Source: Streptomyces spinosisporus (GTDB taxonomy: Bacteria; Actinomycetota; Actinomycetes; Streptomycetales; Streptomycetaceae). From it: a DNA stretch of 64,000 nucleotides. Made by a program: the position numbers and the translations under genes. Below the pieces are notes generated by a model. The model was not told where the DNA came from, made no database searches, and was given only the letters and a program-made list of their open reading frames with translations. Positions within the stretch are counted from its first letter, which is position 1. The number at the start of each line of letters is the position of its first letter. Positions 8,377 to 18,214 of the stretch are shown piece after piece. The stretch lies in assembly GCF_022698145.1 (NCBI RefSeq), contig NZ_JALDAX010000013.1, forward strand, positions 186,001 through 250,000, written 5' to 3'.

Positions 8377-8613
8377 TCAGCTGTTCGTCTTCATGATGAT
8401 GCCGAGCACGACAATGCACGCGAACCACAGCAGACCGACCACCAGCGTGATGCGGTCCAGGTTGCGCTCGGCGACCGAGGAGCCACCGACGGACGACTGC
8501 ATGCCGCCACCGAACATGTCGGAGAGGCCGCCGCCCTTCCCCTTGTGCATCAGCACCAGCAGCATCAGCAGCAGGCTGAAGACGATCAGGGCGATCGAGA
8601 ACCCCAAAACCAC
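8377..8613 (-). CDS. secG: Preprotein translocase subunit SecG
   Basis: A 78-residue membrane protein with two hydrophobic helices (about 3-22 and 54-74) separated by the conserved SecG segment MHKGKGGGLSDMFGGG. SecG associates with SecYE and aids SecA-driven translocation. The GTG at 8613 is preferred because the protein then begins directly with helix 1 as in other actinobacterial SecG; an in-frame ATG farther upstream would add a charged, non-conserved extension. A GAGAGAG sequence lies about 11 nt upstream. It follows tpiA, separated by a terminator. Confidence 0.95.
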   Translation of the reverse strand: MVLGFSIALIVFSLLLMLLVLMHKGKGGGLSDMFGGGMQSSVGGSSVAERNLDRITLVVGLLWFACIVVLGIIMKTNS

Positions 8614-8647
8614 GGCTGGACCAACTCTCTCGGATTCGGATGAACGA

Positions 8648-8677
8648 CGGGGGCACAGCACCACGGCTGTGCCCCCG
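8648..8677 (-). terminator. Terminator between tpiA and secG
   Basis: A perfect 12-bp stem, CGGGGGCACAGC / GCTGTGCCCCCG, with a 6-nt loop. It lies between the tpiA stop and the secG start and probably ends the pgk-tpiA transcript. Confidence 0.8.
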
Positions 8678-8721
8678 CAAGGGTACGACGGATCGCGTCT
8701 AGCGCATACTCCCAGCTCGTG

Positions 8722-9498
8722 TCACTGGTCGCGGAAGCGCACGATCTTGACGAACTCGTCGGCGTCCAGCGAGGCGCCGCCGATCAGGGCCCCGTCGATG
8801 TCGGCCTGGGCCATGATCTCGGCGACGTTGCCGGACTTCACGGAACCGCCGTACTGGATGCGCACCTGGTCGGCGAGCTCCTGGGTGTACAGCTCGGCGA
8901 GCTTGCCGCGGATGGCGGCGCAGACCTCCTGCGCGTCCTCGGAGCCGCAGACCTTGCCGGTGCCGATGGCCCACACGGGCTCGTAGGCGATCACGATGGT
9001 CTCGGCCTGCTCGGCCGGGAGGTCCTTCAGACCGCCCTCGACCTGGGCGAGGGTGTGCGCCACGTGGTTGCCCGCGTCCCGCACCTCCAGCTCCTCGCCG
9101 ACGCACAGGATGGGGGTCAGACCGTGCTTGTAGGCCGCCTTGACCTTGGCGTTCACCTGCTCGTCGGACTCGTTGTGGTACTGCCGGCGCTCGGAGTGGC
9201 CGATCACCACATAGGTGCACTTCAGCTTGGACAGCATCGGGCCTGAGATCTCGCCGGTGTAGGCCCCGGAGTCGTGCGCCGAGATGTCCTGGGCGCCGTA
9301 CTTGATCTTCAGCTTGTCGCCGTCGACCAGCGTCTGCACGGAGCGCAGGTCGGTGAAGGGCGGCAGGACGGCGACCTCTACGGCCTCGTAGTCCTTGTCC
9401 GCGAGGGCGAAGGCGAGCTTCTGGACGTGTGCGATGGCCTCGAGGTGGTTGAGGTTCATCTTCCAGTTGCCCGCCATGATCGGCGTGCGCGTGCTCAT
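8722..9498 (-). CDS. tpiA: Triosephosphate isomerase
   Basis: A 258-residue TIM-barrel enzyme interconverting dihydroxyacetone phosphate and glyceraldehyde 3-phosphate. Active-site elements are intact: NWKMN (Lys), GHSERR (His), YEPVWAIGTGK (Glu and mobile loop) and the phosphate-binding QYGGSVK. Length is normal. Its ATG overlaps the pgk stop (ATGA), showing translational coupling. Confidence 0.98.
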   Translation of the reverse strand: MSTRTPIMAGNWKMNLNHLEAIAHVQKLAFALADKDYEAVEVAVLPPFTDLRSVQTLVDGDKLKIKYGAQDISAHDSGAYTGEISGPMLSKLKCTYVVIGHSERRQYHNESDEQVNAKVKAAYKHGLTPILCVGEELEVRDAGNHVAHTLAQVEGGLKDLPAEQAETIVIAYEPVWAIGTGKVCGSEDAQEVCAAIRGKLAELYTQELADQVRIQYGGSVKSGNVAEIMAQADIDGALIGGASLDADEFVKIVRFRDQ

Positions 9499-10715
9499 GC
9501 GGTGGAGTCCTCCAGTGCGGCGAGGCCGGGGAGCGTCTTGCCCTCGAGGTATTCGAGGGAGGCGCCGCCGCCGGTCGAGATGTGGCCGAATGCGGTCTCG
9601 TCGAAGCCCAGGAGGCGCACGGCCGCGGCGGAGTCGCCGCCGCCGACGACCGTGAAGGCCGGGGAGTCGAGGAGTGCCTGGGCGACCGCCTTGGTGCCCT
9701 CGGCGAAATCGGGGTGCTCGAAGACGCCCATCGGGCCGTTCCAGAAGACGGTGGCGGCGTCGGTGATCTTCGAGGCGTACAGCTTGCCGGAGGCCGGGCC
9801 GATGTCCAGGCCCATCCGGTCGGCCGGGATGGCGTCCGCGGCGACGGTGGTGGCGTCGGCCGGGGCCTTGGTCTTCAGGTCCGGGAACGCGGGGGCGACC
9901 ACCGCGTCGACCGGCAGGACCAGCTCGACGCCGGTCTTCTCGGCACGCTCGATGTACTCCAGGACCGCCGGGATCTGGTCCTCCTGGAGCAGGGACGCGC
10001 CGACCTCGTGGCCCTTGGCCTTGAGGAAGGTGTACGCCATGCCGCCGCCGATGAGGATGCGGTCCGCCTTGCCGAGCAGTTCGTCGATGACGGCGAGCTT
10101 GTCGGAGACCTTGGCGCCGCCGAGCGCGACCACGTAGGGCCGCTGGACCTCGTCGGTGAGCTTCTTCAGGACGCCGACCTCGGTGGCGATGAGATAGCCG
10201 GCGTAGTGCGGCAGCCGGGCCGGCAGGTCGTACACGGAGGCGTGCTTGCGGTGCACCGCGCCGAAGCCGTCGCCGACGTAGACGTCCGCGAGGGCGGCGA
10301 GGCGGTCCGCGAACTCGCCGCGCTCGGTGTCGTCCTTGGAGGTCTCGCCGGCGTTGAAGCGCAGGTTCTCGATGACCGCGACCTGACCCGGCTGGAGGCC
10401 GTCCACGGCGTCGTGGGCGGCGGGGCCCACGGTGTCCTGGGCGAACGCCACGGGCGCGCCGAGGAGTTCACCGAGCCGCTCGGCGGCGGGCAGCAGGGAG
10501 AAGGCCGGGTCCGGGGCGCCCTTGGGGCGGCCGAGGTGCGAGGCGACGACGACCTTGGCGTCCGCCTCCACGAGGGCCTTGACGGTGGGCAGCACGGCAC
10601 GGATGCGGCCGTCGTCGGTGATGGTGGTGCCGTCGAGCGGCACGTTGAGGTCGGCGCGGACGAAGACCCGCTGGCCGGCCACTCCTTCGGCGAGGAGTTC
10701 GTCGATCGTCTTCAT
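9495..10715 (-). CDS. pgk: Phosphoglycerate kinase
   Basis: A 406-residue glycolytic kinase converting 1,3-bisphosphoglycerate and ADP to 3-phosphoglycerate and ATP. The N-terminal signature RVFVRADLNVPLDG, the substrate-binding HLGRPKG, the nucleotide-binding GPMGVFEHPDFAEGT and the C-terminal VGGGDSAAAVR are all present. The ATG follows CAGGAGCC. It overlaps tpiA by 4 nt and lies downstream of gap, from which it is separated by a strong hairpin at 10771-10808. Confidence 0.98.
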   Translation of the reverse strand: MKTIDELLAEGVAGQRVFVRADLNVPLDGTTITDDGRIRAVLPTVKALVEADAKVVVASHLGRPKGAPDPAFSLLPAAERLGELLGAPVAFAQDTVGPAAHDAVDGLQPGQVAVIENLRFNAGETSKDDTERGEFADRLAALADVYVGDGFGAVHRKHASVYDLPARLPHYAGYLIATEVGVLKKLTDEVQRPYVVALGGAKVSDKLAVIDELLGKADRILIGGGMAYTFLKAKGHEVGASLLQEDQIPAVLEYIERAEKTGVELVLPVDAVVAPAFPDLKTKAPADATTVAADAIPADRMGLDIGPASGKLYASKITDAATVFWNGPMGVFEHPDFAEGTKAVAQALLDSPAFTVVGGGDSAAAVRLLGFDETAFGHISTGGGASLEYLEGKTLPGLAALEDSTA

Positions 10716-10770
10716 AAGGGCTCCTGGTGAGGGTGCTCTGATCGTACGAGGGCTGCTGTGTACGTGAGTC

Positions 10771-10808
10771 AGGGCCCGGGCGGCGCGTCCCTGCGCCGCC
10801 CGAGCCCT
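10771..10808 (-). terminator. Terminator or attenuator between gap and pgk
   Basis: AGGGC plus CGGGCGGCGC pair with GCGCCGCCCG plus GCCCT, giving a 15-bp stem with one internal mismatch and a 6-nt loop. It separates gap from pgk, so pgk-tpiA expression would need read-through or its own promoter. Confidence 0.75.
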
Positions 10809-10843
10809 GCGTTCACATCGAGTCGCCTGCTGCGTGGATCAGC

Positions 10844-11851
<1,008 letters not shown>

Positions 11852-11980
11852 GAACCGATCTCCTCGTTGGTACGCCGGCCATGCGGTGCCGGCGAGCTCT
11901 GTTTGGGATGTCCCCGACCACCCCCGACCCTACCTCCCGCGGGCCCTCGCGGTGACATCGAGATGCCGCATACACGGGCA

Positions 11981-12016
11981 GGCGGTCCGTACCCGCCAGT
12001 AGGGGTACGGACCGCC
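11981..12016 (-). terminator. Terminator of the M14 carboxypeptidase gene
   Basis: A perfect 14-bp stem GGCGGTCCGTACCC / GGGTACGGACCGCC with an 8-nt loop, 62 nt downstream of the carboxypeptidase stop and upstream of the gap promoter region. Confidence 0.85.
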
Positions 12017-12078
12017 CGGCCGAAAGGGACGATCACTCCTTTTGACTACGGTGAGCTGTTCATCGTTGACCAGGAAGT

Positions 12079-15033
12079 TCACCCTTTGAGGGCTGCAAGC
12101 GCCTTCCTCAAGAGGGCGTTGCGGTCGGCCGCCGCCGTGACGTGCTCCAGGCCGAAGCCCAGCAGCACGGTCCGGTCGGTGGTGACGGCGCCGTACGTCT
12201 GGAACAGCGCCCCGGTGCGCGCCCAGTCCTTCAGGGCGGCCGGGCTGCCCGCGGGCGGTCCGGGCACGCTCCAGGGGCCGAGCGAGGTCTCGAAGCCCTC
12301 GGTCTGCGTCGCCGTGCCGTTCAGGACGAGCGAGGCCTCGTCGGCCAGGACGCCGTGTCCGCCGCTGCCCGGGTCGGTGACGTAGGTGATCGAGACCTCC
12401 ACGGACTTGCCGGCGTAGGCGCTGAGGTCGTAGCCGACCTGTTGCCAGCCGTTGGAGGCGCCGGTGAGGCTGTTCCAGGTGCCGCTGGTGCCGATCGGGG
12501 TGCAGCCGCTCGGGGTGAAGGTGAGGTAGTGCTTCAGCCACGGGTGCTCGTTCACCAGGAAGCCCGCCTCGCACTCGGTCGGTACGGCAGTGCTGCTCGC
12601 GCCGCCCGCCTCGGGCAGCGTCGTCCAGTCGTCGGCGCCCGTGACATGGGCCTCGACGATCACATGGTCGTAGCCGGGCTCGGTGTCCCACAGCAGCCGG
12701 CTGCGCAGGGTGGGCCGGTCGGCGGCCGTGACACCGGTGAGGTCGACGGTGCGGCTGAGGCGCTTGTACGAGTCGTCGGTGTGCACCGCGGCCGCCATGA
12801 AGGAACCGGCGTACGGCCCGTACGGGTTGACGGCCCCGGCGAACCGGCCCGCTCCCGCGCTCGCGAACTGCGGGTAGGTGTCGACGGGCAGTTCCTCGGA
12901 GGTGACGCCATAGGTGCCCGCCCGGTCGAGCGGGTTGCCGGGCGCGGCGCCGAGGGGACCACCGGCGCCCGCGAGTTTGCCGGAGCCGGTGAAGCCCGTG
13001 GCCCCGGGGGTCGACGTACGCGAATAGGCACCCAGGTAGTACTGGCTGAAGTCGTTCGACAGGGTGCCGCCGCCGAGGTCGACGTTGCCGCCGGCCTGTT
13101 CGCCCGCCTCGATCAGCTTGCCGCCCTCGTTGAGGTAGGCACGCAGCTGGAGCTGGGTGGCGTTGCCGGGCACGCCCGCGCCCGTGTAGTGCACGACGGT
13201 CCGGAAGTGGTCGAGGACGCCGAGCGCGTCGGGTGCGCCCTGGGTGGCGACGTCCCAGACGATCGCCCTGCGGCCGTTGGCCTTCAGCGCGTCCACGTAC
13301 GTCTGCGCCTGCGTGGCGGCCGCGCCCTCCTCGGCGACGACGAGCGTGTCGGCCCGGGGCCGCTCGGCGACGGTGTAGGTGAAGTGCTCGCTGGAGACCT
13401 TCTTCCCGCCCCTGGTCCTGCCGTTGAACCACACGTCGACCCTGTCGCCCGGGTCGGCGTCCTCGACCTCGGCCCGGTACTCGTCGAAGTGCAGGTTGTC
13501 CTCGCCGCCGTAGGTCTCGCCGCCCTTCCAGGACCTGAGCGTCCTGTCCTCGGTACGGCCGCCGTTGACGCGGTACTTGAGCTCCTTGTCGCGTATCGCC
13601 TTGCGTACGACGACGGAGACCTCCTGGTCGGCGCCGCGCGCGTACGAGGTGGAGAACGTCGCCGGGGTGAAGTCGGCGGCGCTCAGGCCGAGCGACGACG
13701 ACGCGGTGTCGGGGTGCGGGGCGGTCTCGGCGACCGACAGCGCGAAGGGGATGTTCTTCTCGAACTCCCCCTGGATCAGCTTCTCGTCGTCCGGGAAGGT
13801 GAAGACGGACCGGCAGTCGGCCGCGTTCCACTGGTCGTCCGGATCGGCGTTCGAGGCGCTCTGGCAGGTCGACATCTCGGGGGTGAACATCGACATGCCG
13901 TTGACGTTGCTCGCGTGGCCGTCCGCCTCGCCGTTGGTGGTGTACAGCTCCGAGGAGACCTGCGGACGGTAGCCGGGGATCGCGGAGTTGTCCGGGGTGC
14001 CGGCCAGCGCCTTGTAGACCACGTCGTCCGGCGTGGGCGTGGCGACCTGCCAGCCGACGCCGTAGAGCAGGAGTTCGGCGGCGGAGTGGTAGTTGATGCC
14101 GTAGCTGAAGCCGATGCGCTTCTCGAGCCGGTCGATCGCCCTGGTCTCGGGCTCGGAGCCGGGGCTCGCGCCGCGGTAGGTCTCGCTGGTGGGGTTGGGG
14201 GACGAACCCTCGTCGTCGTAGCCCCACTTGTAGGCGAAGTTGCGGTTGAGGTCGACGCCGTCGCCGGTCGAGATGACGCCGTCGCCGTTGACGTCCCGCA
14301 GGTTCTTGCGCCACAGGCGGGTGTCGGAGCTCTGGAAGGTGTAGTCGTAGCCGTCGGGGTTGGCCGAGAGCACGAACCACAGTTCGGTGGAGTCGACGAT
14401 CTTCCGGATGCGCTTGTCGGTCTTGTAGTGGTCCAGGTAGTAGTGCATCAGCCGCCGGGTCATCTCCGGCGTGATCCACTCGCGCGCGTGCTGGTTGGAC
14501 ATGTAGAGGACGGCGGGCCTGGAGCCGTCCTTGGACTTCTTCGCGCCCTTGGTCATCTTGAGCGCGAGGATGTCCTGGCCGTTCAGCGTCCTGCCGATGG
14601 AGACGACCTTGGTGAGGCCGGGGTTCTGCTGCCCGGTCCGGACGATCTCCTCCTTGAGGCCCCCGCTTCCGCTGTACGGGCGGAACACGCCCTGGGCGGC
14701 GTCCTCGGTGCGCGACTCGGCCTTTGCCGAGAGCGTGTGCTCGGTGAGGTCGACGCCCTGCTTGCGGAGCTTTGCGGCCTGCTCGCCGGTGAGTTGGACC
14801 TCGACGGAGGCGGTGCCCTTGCCGGGGACCTTCTCGCCGAGTTCGTGGGCGTCCTGTCCGGCCGCCAGCAGCAGGGGTACCTGCTGGGCCGTGACATCGG
14901 CGCGGTAGACGTGGATGTCGTCGGAACCGGAAGCCTGTTGGCTCCCGTTCTGCGCCTGGGCGATGGGTGCGAGGCTCGCTCCGCCGATCAGGAGCGCGCC
15001 GACAGCGAGGATCGATCTCGCTCTGTGTCTCAT
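12079..15033 (-). CDS. Secreted M14-family zinc carboxypeptidase
   Basis: A 984-residue secreted enzyme. Residues 1-28 form a signal peptide ending AQAQ. The M14 catalytic domain follows a propeptide-like region: the zinc motif HxxE is H182-A-R-E185 in NQHAREW, the substrate-binding segment contains DGVDLNRNFAYKWG, and the third zinc ligand is the His of INYHSAAELLLYG. The C-terminal ~450 residues contain beta-rich domains and a region like the immune inhibitor A/MAM-like adhesive modules (VNEHPWLKHYLTFTPSGC), as in large actinomycete M14 proteins. It probably removes C-terminal residues from extracellular peptides. ATG chosen because AGGGGGG lies 4 nt upstream and the signal peptide starts there. 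Monocistronic between two terminators. Confidence 0.93.
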   Translation of the reverse strand: MRHRARSILAVGALLIGGASLAPIAQAQNGSQQASGSDDIHVYRADVTAQQVPLLLAAGQDAHELGEKVPGKGTASVEVQLTGEQAAKLRKQGVDLTEHTLSAKAESRTEDAAQGVFRPYSGSGGLKEEIVRTGQQNPGLTKVVSIGRTLNGQDILALKMTKGAKKSKDGSRPAVLYMSNQHAREWITPEMTRRLMHYYLDHYKTDKRIRKIVDSTELWFVLSANPDGYDYTFQSSDTRLWRKNLRDVNGDGVISTGDGVDLNRNFAYKWGYDDEGSSPNPTSETYRGASPGSEPETRAIDRLEKRIGFSYGINYHSAAELLLYGVGWQVATPTPDDVVYKALAGTPDNSAIPGYRPQVSSELYTTNGEADGHASNVNGMSMFTPEMSTCQSASNADPDDQWNAADCRSVFTFPDDEKLIQGEFEKNIPFALSVAETAPHPDTASSSLGLSAADFTPATFSTSYARGADQEVSVVVRKAIRDKELKYRVNGGRTEDRTLRSWKGGETYGGEDNLHFDEYRAEVEDADPGDRVDVWFNGRTRGGKKVSSEHFTYTVAERPRADTLVVAEEGAAATQAQTYVDALKANGRRAIVWDVATQGAPDALGVLDHFRTVVHYTGAGVPGNATQLQLRAYLNEGGKLIEAGEQAGGNVDLGGGTLSNDFSQYYLGAYSRTSTPGATGFTGSGKLAGAGGPLGAAPGNPLDRAGTYGVTSEELPVDTYPQFASAGAGRFAGAVNPYGPYAGSFMAAAVHTDDSYKRLSRTVDLTGVTAADRPTLRSRLLWDTEPGYDHVIVEAHVTGADDWTTLPEAGGASSTAVPTECEAGFLVNEHPWLKHYLTFTPSGCTPIGTSGTWNSLTGASNGWQQVGYDLSAYAGKSVEVSITYVTDPGSGGHGVLADEASLVLNGTATQTEGFETSLGPWSVPGPPAGSPAALKDWARTGALFQTYGAVTTDRTVLLGFGLEHVTAAADRNALLRKALAALKG

Positions 15034-15127
15034 GAACCCCCCTAGCAGTTGATCACCACAGCAGCGAACTCTTGCCAGGCTCATGACAGTTCATGATCGA
15101 GTCAAGAGCGGCTCAAGGACAGGAAAA

Positions 15128-15167
15128 CGCCGGTGCCCGCGCCCTCAAGTGGGCGCCGGCACCGGCG
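15128..15167 (-). terminator. Terminator of the uvrC-rapZ-yvcK-whiA operon
   Basis: A 17-bp stem with one mismatch (arms 15128-15144 and 15151-15167) and a 6-nt TCAAGT loop, located 44 nt after the whiA stop. Confidence 0.85.
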
Positions 15168-15210
15168 AGTTGAACGATCTTCGGTTACGGACCGCCGAGC
15201 GGGTCCCCGG

Positions 15211-16200
15211 TCAGCCGACGAGGCCGTCGGCCATCTCCTCGGTGAGGCTGGACTCCGTACCCGGAATGCCGAGGTCCGAGGCGCGCTTGTCGGCCATCGC
15301 GAGGAGCCTGCGGATACGGCCGGCCACGGCGTCCTTCGTCAGCGGCGGGTCGGCGAGCGCGCCCAACTCCTCCAGCGAGGCCTGCTTGTGCTCCATGCGC
15401 AGCCGGCCCGCGGCCGCGAGGTGCTCGGGCACCTCGTCGGCGAGGATCTCCAGCGCGCGCTGCACACGGGCGCCGGCGGCCACGGCCGCGCGCGCGGAGC
15501 GACGCAGGTTGGCGTCGTCGAAGTTGGCGAGACGGTTCGCCGTCGCGCGGACCTCCCGGCGCATCCGGCGCTCCTCCCATGCCAGCACCGACTCGTGCGC
15601 ACCGAGCCGGGTGAGCAGGGCACCGATCGCGTCGCCGTCGCGGACGACCACGCGGTCCACGCCGCGCACCTCGCGCGCCTTCGCGGCGATCGACAGCCGG
15701 CGGGCGGCGCCGACCAGGGCGAGCGCGGCCTCGGGGCCCGGGCAGGTCACCTCCAGGGAGGAGGAGCGGCCGGGCTCGGTGAGCGAGCCGTGGGCCAGGA
15801 AGGCACCGCGCCAGGCCGCCTCCGCGTCGCAGGTGGCCCCCGAGACCACCTGCGGCGGCAGACCGCGGATCGGGCGGCCCCGGCCGTCCACCAGGCCCGT
15901 CTGCCGGGCCAGCTGGTCACCGCCGGCGACGACCCGGACCACGTAGCGCGAACCGCGGCGCAGTCCGCCCGGGGCCATCACGATCAGTTCGGAGCTGTGG
16001 CCGAAGATCTCCAGAATGTCCCGCTTCAGGCGTCGCGCCGCCATCGCGGTGTCCAGCTCCGCCTCGATCACGATGCGCCCGCTGACCAGGTGGAGGCCGC
16101 CGGCGAACCGCAGAATGGCGGAGACCTCCGCCTTTCTGCAGCAGGTACGGGTGACGGGGAGCCGGGAGATCTCGTCCTTCACCGCTGCCGTCATCGCCAT
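15211..16200 (-). CDS. whiA: Sporulation transcription factor WhiA
   Basis: A 329-residue protein with the near-invariant streptomycete WhiA sequence. The N-terminal half is a LAGLIDADG-like fold (CCRKAEVSAILRFAGGLH, then GHSSELIVMAPGGLRRGSRY). The C-terminal domain is helix-turn-helix (ASLEELGALADPPLTKDAVAGRIRRL). With WhiB it directs the switch from aerial growth to sporulation septation, activating ftsZ and other genes and autoregulating. ATG with GGAAGGAT 6 nt upstream. Its start overlaps the yvcK end by 10 nt, so it is the last gene of a translationally coupled four-gene operon. Confidence 0.98.
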   Translation of the reverse strand: MAMTAAVKDEISRLPVTRTCCRKAEVSAILRFAGGLHLVSGRIVIEAELDTAMAARRLKRDILEIFGHSSELIVMAPGGLRRGSRYVVRVVAGGDQLARQTGLVDGRGRPIRGLPPQVVSGATCDAEAAWRGAFLAHGSLTEPGRSSSLEVTCPGPEAALALVGAARRLSIAAKAREVRGVDRVVVRDGDAIGALLTRLGAHESVLAWEERRMRREVRATANRLANFDDANLRRSARAAVAAGARVQRALEILADEVPEHLAAAGRLRMEHKQASLEELGALADPPLTKDAVAGRIRRLLAMADKRASDLGIPGTESSLTEEMADGLVG

Positions 16201-17258
16201 GGGCCGATCCTTCCATGCATCCGAAAAATACGGTCGTACGCGGCGGCCAGCAGCTCCGGGTCGTGCCGCGGAGTTCCGTCCCTCCGGGCCACCGGCGCCA
16301 GCTCGACCGCTGCCCCGAGCCGCTTGGCCGCCTCGGTGAGGTCCTCGCGGTCGGGCACGGCAGCCTCGTCGGCCAGCACCACGTCCAGGGCGAGTTTAGG
16401 GGCGTGTCGTCCCAAAACCTCCAAATGACGCTGCGGGGAGAAGCCTTCGGTTTCTCCGGGCTGCGGGGCGAGGTTCAGTGAGAGCACCCGGCGCGCCTTC
16501 GTCCCCATGAGCGCGTCCAGCAGGTCGGGCACCAGCAGATGGGGGATGACCGAGGAGAACCAGGAACCCGGGCCGAGGACGACCCAGTCGGCGTCCAGGA
16601 CCGCCTCGACGGCCTCGGGAACGGCCGGCGGATCGTGCGGCACGAGATGCACCGACTGCACCTCGCCGGGTGTGAGCGCCACGGTCGCCTGGCCGCGCAC
16701 CAGGTCGGTCTCCTCGGGGCGGTCCGGGTCGTGCCCCCTGACCAGGGCCTGCAGCTCCAGGGGCACTGCGGACATGGGCAGCACACGTCCGTGCGCCCCC
16801 AGAAGCCGGCCGACCAGGTCGAGCGCCTGAACGTGATCGCCGAGCTGCTCCCACAGGGCGACGATCAGCAGATTGCCGACCGCGTGTTCGTGCAGGTCGC
16901 CCTGGGACTGGAAGCGGTGCTGGATGACGCGGGCCCAGGTCTGGCCCCAGTCGTCGTCGCCGCACAGCGCGGCCAGCGCCTTGCGCAGATCGCCGGGCGG
17001 CAGCACGCCCAGCTCGTCGCGCAGCCGCCCGCTGGAGCCGCCGTCGTCGGCGACGGTGACGACGGCGGTGAGGTCGCCGGTGATCCGGCGCAGCGCGGCG
17101 AGCGAGGCGGACAGGCCCATGCCGCCGCCGAGCGCGACGACCTTGGGCTGTGCGCCGCGGCGCCGCGGCCGGGCGCCGCGGGCCTCGACGGGCCGGCCGG
17201 TGCGCGCCTCGGGCGCCACGCGGCGCAGCCGGCTCAGCCGCGGTGAACGCTGCGTCAT
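16191..17258 (-). CDS. YvcK/CofD-like gluconeogenesis factor
   Basis: A 355-residue cytoplasmic protein. A basic, poorly conserved N-terminus (1-35) precedes the Rossmann-type motif VVALGGGMGLSASLAALRR and the second conserved segment GSSGRLRDELGVLPPGDLRKALAAL. YvcK proteins bind UDP-sugars and in firmicutes and mycobacteria are needed for cell shape and growth on gluconeogenic carbon. The ATG at 17258 overlaps the rapZ stop by 4 nt (ATGA); longer open frames lack homology. The rapZ-yvcK-whiA order is conserved widely in Gram-positives. Confidence 0.93.
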   Translation of the reverse strand: MTQRSPRLSRLRRVAPEARTGRPVEARGARPRRRGAQPKVVALGGGMGLSASLAALRRITGDLTAVVTVADDGGSSGRLRDELGVLPPGDLRKALAALCGDDDWGQTWARVIQHRFQSQGDLHEHAVGNLLIVALWEQLGDHVQALDLVGRLLGAHGRVLPMSAVPLELQALVRGHDPDRPEETDLVRGQATVALTPGEVQSVHLVPHDPPAVPEAVEAVLDADWVVLGPGSWFSSVIPHLLVPDLLDALMGTKARRVLSLNLAPQPGETEGFSPQRHLEVLGRHAPKLALDVVLADEAAVPDREDLTEAAKRLGAAVELAPVARRDGTPRHDPELLAAAYDRIFRMHGRIGPWR

Positions 17259-18214
17259 TCGCGTCCCATGTCCCGGTGCACGACCACCGTCTCCACGCCC
17301 TCGGCCGCAAGGCGCGCGGCGAGCTTCTCCGACATGGCCACCGAGCGGTGCTTGCCGCCCGTGCAGCCGATGGCGATGGTCACGTACCGCTTGCCCTCGC
17401 GGCGGTAGCCCGCCGCGATCAGTCTGAGCAGCTCGGCGTAGCGGTCGAGGAACTCCTTGGCGCCGGGCTGGTTGAAGACGTAGGCCGACACCTCTTCGTT
17501 GAGACCGGTGAAGGGGCGCAGCTCCGGGACCCAGTGCGGGTTGGGCAGGAAGCGCATGTCCGCGACCAGGTCGGCGTCGACCGGAAGGCCGTACTTGAAG
17601 CCGAAGGACATGACCGTGGCCCGCAGCTCGGGCTCCTCCTCGCCGGCGAACTGGGCGTCCATCTTGGCGCGCAACTCGTGCACGTTCAGGCTGGAGGTGT
17701 CGATCACCAGGTCGGCGTCGCCGCGCAGCTCGCGCAGCAGCTCGCGCTCGGCGGCGATGCCGTCGACGATGCGGCCGTCGCCCTGCAGGGGGTGCGGGCG
17801 GCGCACCGACTCGAAGCGGCGCACCAGGGCGTCGTCGGAGGACTCCAGGAAGACGATCCGGCGGGTGACGCGGCGGCTGTCGAGGTCGGCGAGGGACTCG
17901 CGGAGGTTGTCGAAAAAGCGCCGGCCGCGGACGTCCACGACCACCGCGATCCGCGCCACATTGCCCTGCGAGCGTGCGCCGAGCTCCACCATGGTGGGGA
18001 TCAGCGCGGGCGGCAGGTTGTCCACGACGAACCAGCCGAGGTCCTCCAGGCACTTGGCGGCCGTGGACCGGCCCGCTCCGGACATACCGGAGATGATCAC
18101 CAGCTCGGGGATGGCCGCGTCGGGGACCGGGACCGCATCGCCGCTCGCGCCCGTACTCACCTGTGCTCCGTCCGTGCCCTGGGGCTGTTGCCCGTCCTGA
18201 TTGTTCACCTTCAT
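17255..18214 (-). CDS. rapZ: RNase adapter/nucleotide-binding protein RapZ (YvcJ family)
   Basis: A 319-residue P-loop protein. After a low-complexity N-terminus of ~35 residues come the Walker A motif GMSGAGRSTA, the RRIVFLESSDDALVRRFESVRRPHPL segment, and the C-terminal GCTGGKHRSVAMSEKLA phosphate-binding loop of the RapZ family. In E. coli RapZ controls glucosamine-6-phosphate synthase through sRNAs; in Gram-positives the YvcJ homologue binds nucleotides and its target is less clear. The ATG overlaps the uvrC stop (ATGA) and GGAG lies just upstream. Confidence 0.95.
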   Translation of the reverse strand: MKVNNQDGQQPQGTDGAQVSTGASGDAVPVPDAAIPELVIISGMSGAGRSTAAKCLEDLGWFVVDNLPPALIPTMVELGARSQGNVARIAVVVDVRGRRFFDNLRESLADLDSRRVTRRIVFLESSDDALVRRFESVRRPHPLQGDGRIVDGIAAERELLRELRGDADLVIDTSSLNVHELRAKMDAQFAGEEEPELRATVMSFGFKYGLPVDADLVADMRFLPNPHWVPELRPFTGLNEEVSAYVFNQPGAKEFLDRYAELLRLIAAGYRREGKRYVTIAIGCTGGKHRSVAMSEKLAARLAAEGVETVVVHRDMGRE